From an uncultured Clostridia bacterium (lineage in GTDB: Bacteria > Bacillota > Clostridia > Oscillospirales > Acutalibacteraceae): a DNA stretch of 8,458 nt. The notes under the pieces were generated by a model. That model was not told the origin of the DNA. It saw only the letters and a list, made by a program, of their open reading frames with translations, and made no database searches. The stretch spans positions 1-8,458 of the forward strand of contig CALWVC010000059.1 of assembly GCA_944384865.1 (NCBI GenBank), in the 5' to 3' direction. Shown here piece after piece: positions 5,828-8,458 of this stretch; the first letter of the stretch is position 1; each line of letters opens with the position of its first letter. A program made the translations under genes and the position numbers.

Positions 5828-6652
5828 ATGCTATTCAACAAGCGCACCGGTCGGGCGCTGGTGTTCGTGGATTATGAACACTGGCTGGTATCCTATGACA
5901 AGCAGTTTCATCTGCGCCCCGACCTGATCAGCTGGAAAGAAGAGATTTTACAGCAGTATCCCCGGGCAGAATTTTATTTTTTCGCCGATTTTACCAACGA
6001 ACGGTTGCAGACCCAGGTGATTGAGATCCGTGCGGTCACCAACCACATTATTGAAACCCGCAACGCAACGCTGGGCTACAAAAAAGATATGACCGATTTT
6101 ATCATGCTGGATTATATCTACCAGATGGCCATGGACAAACATGCGCCCAACACGTTTATCCTGTTTACCGGAGACGGACATTTTCAGTCGGTGGTCAAAT
6201 TTTTGATTGCCCGCTGCAAAAAACAGGTGATCGTATACGGCGTGCGGGACGCTTTCAGCAACCAGCTCAAGGCGGTCGCCACCCGATGGATCGAGATGCC
6301 CACCACCGGCCAGACCCAGCGGGGCTATTACCAGATGATCATCAACAATTTAGACTATGTGGCCCGGCACCCAAAACGGCGGATTATTTCTACCTTTAAG
6401 GGCACGGTGCAGACGGTGGCGGATTATAACGGCGTGAAAGCGCCGCTGATCGAAGAAGCGTTGCAGGAGATGCTGAACAAGGGTTATGTATATACCCAAA
6501 AAATGCGCGTCGGCCCACGCAGGAGCGTTTCGGTTCTGGCGGCCAACTGGGCGCTGCTGGAACGCGACGGGCTGTACAGACCGGCGGGCACACTGGCAGG
6601 TGACGACAGCCGGCAAAGCCGGCGCGACCGGACGAATGGCAAACGATCCTGA
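5828..6652 (+). CDS. NYN-domain (LabA-like, PIN-fold) putative nuclease with C-terminal winged-helix region
   Basis: The 274-aa product opens with an NYN domain of the LabA/YacP-like PIN-fold group: strand 1 with Asp15 (LVFVDYEHW), a conserved KKDMTDFIMLD block with Asp87, Asp90 and Asp95, and LFTGDGHF with Asp116, followed by a strand (KQVIVYGV). These acidic residues are those expected to bind metal for RNA cleavage. Residues about 185-250 (TVADYNGVKAPLIEEALQEMLNKGYV) look like a winged-helix nucleic-acid-binding region, and the last 20 residues are an Arg/Lys/Asp-rich tail. AAAGGAG lies 7 nt before the ATG. It probably shares the AraC transcript. Its target is unknown; LabA-like proteins have been linked to RNA turnover and control of gene expression. 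Confidence 0.85.
   Translation: MLFNKRTGRALVFVDYEHWLVSYDKQFHLRPDLISWKEEILQQYPRAEFYFFADFTNERLQTQVIEIRAVTNHIIETRNATLGYKKDMTDFIMLDYIYQMAMDKHAPNTFILFTGDGHFQSVVKFLIARCKKQVIVYGVRDAFSNQLKAVATRWIEMPTTGQTQRGYYQMIINNLDYVARHPKRRIISTFKGTVQTVADYNGVKAPLIEEALQEMLNKGYVYTQKMRVGPRRSVSVLAANWALLERDGLYRPAGTLAGDDSRQSRRDRTNGKRS
6609..6623. repeat. Short GC hairpin at the end of the NYN gene
   Basis: GCCGGC, AAA, GCCGGC: two copies of a self-complementary hexamer that can pair as a 6-bp stem with a 3-nt loop. It lies in the codons for the basic tail and has no T-run, so it is not a terminator by itself; it might stabilise the 3' end of the mRNA. Confidence 0.35.
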
Positions 6653-6743
6653 CCGGGTAAGGAATCAGACAGCAGCGCACACAAGCCCAAAACCAGTCCG
6701 GGCGATCAACCGAAATAGACGACAGGCGCTGAAATCAAAACAG

Positions 6744-6755
6744 CAAAAGCTTTTG
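6744..6755. repeat. 12-bp perfect palindrome
   Basis: CAAAAGCTTTTG, flanked by A-rich and T-rich runs, lies between the NYN stop and the terminator. It has no loop, so it is a poor RNA hairpin; as DNA it could be a protein site or just an AT-rich chance palindrome. Confidence 0.3.
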
Positions 6756-6781
6756 TTTTAAACCCGATAGCACCATGACAG

Positions 6782-6825
6782 AAACCCGCAAAGCGGCAGG
6801 AGATTCCCACCGCTGTGCGGGTTTT
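6782..6825 (+). terminator. Intrinsic terminator shared by convergent genes
   Basis: A 9-bp outer stem AAACCCGCA (6782-6790) with TGCGGGTTT (6816-6824), one mismatch, then an inner 5-bp stem AGCGG/CCGCT (6792-6796 and 6810-6814) around a 13-nt loop. On the plus strand it ends in GGGTTTTC and then AT-rich sequence, a fair terminator for the AraC-NYN transcript. On the minus strand GGGTTTC follows, so it may also stop MATE transcription less efficiently. The rest of 6653-6945 shows no gene. Confidence 0.75.
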
Positions 6826-6945
6826 CAAATTTGTGTTGCTTTTTCAGGCTATGAAAACTGCAAAAACCCGATTCTCCGGCTCTGCCGCATACCGGCGTTC
6901 TCAAAACAACCGCGGCCTCCAGCGCCCGCGCCGACGGAAGCCCCG

Positions 6946-8367
6946 CTAAAAATCTGTGGGGTGCTCCTGACCGCTGGCCGACTGCACCGGATCTGGCTCC
7001 CCGGCGGTCTGCCCCTGCGCCAAATCGGGTATGGCATCAGACAGCCTGCGGCGGTTAAACCGCACCAACAGCACTGCCGACAGCACAGCGGCCAATAACG
7101 AGGTAACAGGCAGATTCAGCCACAGCCCGGTCAGGCCCGCCGGCCACAATGCCGCGATCAGCAGCAGCGGGAAAACCAACGTGATCGACAGCGAGATCAC
7201 CGAAGCCGACACCGGCTTTCCGATGGCAGACAGAAAGCTCTGTGATGCAAATGAAAACCAGCGCGTCAGATAGGTCAGGCTGAACAGCTGCAGCGCCGGC
7301 ACCGCCATCTGTAACAGCGCCGCGTCTGCATGGTTCATAAACAGCGCGATCACCTGGTTGGGAAACGCCAGCAACACCACCGCCGCGGCGGCCGACAGCA
7401 ACCCGCTGACCGTAAAACAGCGCCGCTCAATGGCCCAGACCCGGTCATAACGCCGGGCGCCCCAGTTGTAGCCTACCGCCGGCTGCAGCGAATCACACAT
7501 ACCGTATAACAGCGGCTGCACAAAGCCGTCGGCATACATCAAAATCCCATAAACCGAGACCGCCGCAGCGCCGCCCAGCCGCAGCAGAATAATATTCATT
7601 AAAATCGAGGTCAGACGGCCGGCAATATTGCTTAAAAAGCTGGGGCTGCCGCAGGCGATGATTTTTCGGATCATCGCCGCAGAAAACCGCGGCCGGCAAA
7701 ACCGCAGCTGCATCCTGCCCCGCAAAAACGGATAAAACGCCAGCAGCGCGCAGATCAACATCCCGGCGCAGGTTGCCAGCGCCGCGCCCCAGATCCCCCA
7801 TCCAAACACAAATAGAAATAGAAATTCCAGCCCGGCGCTGACCACAGACATAAAAATATTCAGCAGCATGCTGCCGCGGATCCTGCCGCAGATGCGCAGA
7901 TAGTTGTCTACCGCGAAGACAATGGTGGTCAGCGGCGAACACAGCGCGTATACCCGCAGATACTGCACCGCCGGCTCCAGCAGCGTATCGTCTGCGCCCA
8001 TCATCCGGATCAGCGCGGGCGCGGCGGCAAACAACGCGGCCCCCAGCGCAACCGCCGTCGCAAGGATCAGCAGACACGCGCAGCTGAAAATATTATTTGC
8101 CTCTTTTTCATTCTTCTCACCCAGCCGAATCGATATCGGCACCGCCGAACCGATGCCGATCAGGTCGGCTAATGAAAAATTGATAATCACCAGCGGCATC
8201 GCCAGATTCAGCGCGGCAAACGCGGTGTCGCCCAGAATCTGACCTACAAAGATGCCGTCTGCCAGCTGATACAGCGCAGAGGCGAGCATCCCCACCGCGC
8301 CGGGAACCGCCGCTTTAAAAAACAGTCTGGTCGGCGGCGTTTTTTCAAATAACGTCTTATAATCCAT
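6946..8367 (-). CDS. MATE-family multidrug/toxin efflux transporter (MepA-like)
   Basis: The 473-aa product is a 12-helix membrane protein of the usual MATE length, made of two similar six-helix halves. The first half opens with FFKAAVPGAVGMLASALYQLADGIFVGQILG and contains the AALNLAMPL segment; the second half has SVYGILMYADGFVQPLLYGMCDSLQPAVGYNWGARR, the signature of MepA/DinF-like exporters. It would expel drugs or toxic metabolites across the membrane using a cation gradient. A polar tail of about 35 residues follows the last helix. The frame extends to an ATG at 8415, but that codon directly follows the -10 box and would not be on the transcript; the ATG at 8367 (MDYKTLFEKTPP) is used. 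Its ribosome binding site is weak: GGAGG lies 16-17 nt away, too far, which may mean poor translation. Its substrate is unknown. Confidence 0.9.
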   Translation of the reverse strand: MDYKTLFEKTPPTRLFFKAAVPGAVGMLASALYQLADGIFVGQILGDTAFAALNLAMPLVIINFSLADLIGIGSAVPISIRLGEKNEKEANNIFSCACLLILATAVALGAALFAAAPALIRMMGADDTLLEPAVQYLRVYALCSPLTTIVFAVDNYLRICGRIRGSMLLNIFMSVVSAGLEFLFLFVFGWGIWGAALATCAGMLICALLAFYPFLRGRMQLRFCRPRFSAAMIRKIIACGSPSFLSNIAGRLTSILMNIILLRLGGAAAVSVYGILMYADGFVQPLLYGMCDSLQPAVGYNWGARRYDRVWAIERRCFTVSGLLSAAAAVVLLAFPNQVIALFMNHADAALLQMAVPALQLFSLTYLTRWFSFASQSFLSAIGKPVSASVISLSITLVFPLLLIAALWPAGLTGLWLNLPVTSLLAAVLSAVLLVRFNRRRLSDAIPDLAQGQTAGEPDPVQSASGQEHPTDF

Positions 8368-8396
8368 AGCTGTATTCTTTCGACCCTCCAAAACGG

Positions 8397-8425
8397 TTGA
8401 CTTTCTCAAATACATAGTATAAACT
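8397..8425 (+). promoter_or_regulatory. Divergent rightward promoter, probably for a MerR-type regulator gene
   Basis: TTGACT (8397-8402) is followed after 17 nt by TAAACT (8420-8425), or after 15 nt by TATAAA (8418-8423). The transcript would start near 8432, inside the operator. Downstream, AAGGGG (8445-8450) precedes an ATG at 8453 (2 nt, too close) and a TTG at 8456 (5 nt), so a rightward gene may begin at the very edge of the window. That gene cannot be seen. Confidence 0.4.
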
Positions 8426-8446
8426 ATGGAGTAACTCCATAGTCAA
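8416..8446 (-). promoter_or_regulatory. MerR-type promoter and operator of the MATE gene
   Basis: On the minus strand TTGACT (8446-8441) and TATACT (8421-8416) are separated by 19 nt instead of the usual 17. The spacer is covered by a perfect inverted repeat, ACTATGGAGT (8423-8432) and ACTCCATAGT (8434-8443), with a 1-nt centre. An overlong spacer with a dyad between the boxes is the hallmark of promoters that a MerR-family activator twists into a working shape. The transcript would start near 8409, giving a leader of about 42 nt. Confidence 0.85.
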
Positions 8447-8458
8447 GGGGAAATGTTG

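Noticed and set aside
6486..6761. 91-codon open frame overlapping the end of the NYN gene, possible frameshifted continuation
   Set aside because: The NYN domain and winged-helix region are complete before it and the extension is a basic low-information tail; no sign of a true frameshift.
8368..8415. Upstream ATG extending the MATE protein by 16 residues
   Set aside because: The ATG directly follows the -10 box of the MerR-type promoter, so it lies before the predicted transcript start.
1..8458. CRISPR arrays, insertion sequences, phage genes or integrase sites
   Set aside because: No regularly spaced repeats, transposase motifs or terminal inverted repeats were seen.

Overview
The window is typical of a GC-rich, low-pathogenicity-island type stretch from an anaerobic Firmicute, most likely a Clostridia/Oscillospirales-like gut bacterium. 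This is inferred from strong AGGA/GGAG ribosome binding sites, GTG and TTG starts, a LabA-like NYN protein, an AraC regulator beside a sugar-acid gene set, and a MepA-like MATE pump. No rRNA, tRNA, CRISPR array, insertion sequence or phage gene is visible. No species can be named from the sequence alone.

Layout. Positions 6-4377 hold four genes on the minus strand, read right to left: a COG2220-type metallo-beta-lactamase-fold hydrolase, an enolase-superfamily sugar-acid dehydratase, an SDR oxidoreductase, and a cytoplasmic clan GH-A glycoside hydrolase at the left end. The first two are 21 nt apart and the last two 13 nt apart. A 309-nt gap between dehydratase and SDR holds no convincing gene, only a weak 50-codon frame and a weak internal promoter candidate. 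Positions 4378-4971 are a divergent control region with inverted repeats, a very good extended -10 promoter pointing right, and a terminator-like hairpin just before the next gene. Positions 4972-6652 hold an AraC-family regulator and, 34 nt later, an NYN-domain (LabA-like) putative nuclease. Positions 6653-6945 are a convergent intergenic stretch with a strong shared hairpin terminator. Positions 6946-8367 hold a MATE multidrug/toxin exporter on the minus strand. The right edge (8397-8458) carries a MerR-type 19-bp-spacer promoter and operator.

How the genes may work together. The left four genes can be read as a non-phosphorylative sugar oxidation module: the glycoside hydrolase releases a sugar from an imported oligosaccharide, the SDR oxidises it to a lactone, the MBL-fold protein opens the lactone, and the enolase-superfamily enzyme dehydrates the aldonate to a 2-keto-3-deoxy acid. 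The divergent AraC protein is the obvious candidate regulator. Transporter, kinase and aldolase are not in the window, so this reading is inference. The MATE gene is a separate unit, apparently switched on by a MerR-family activator whose gene probably starts at or just past the right edge.
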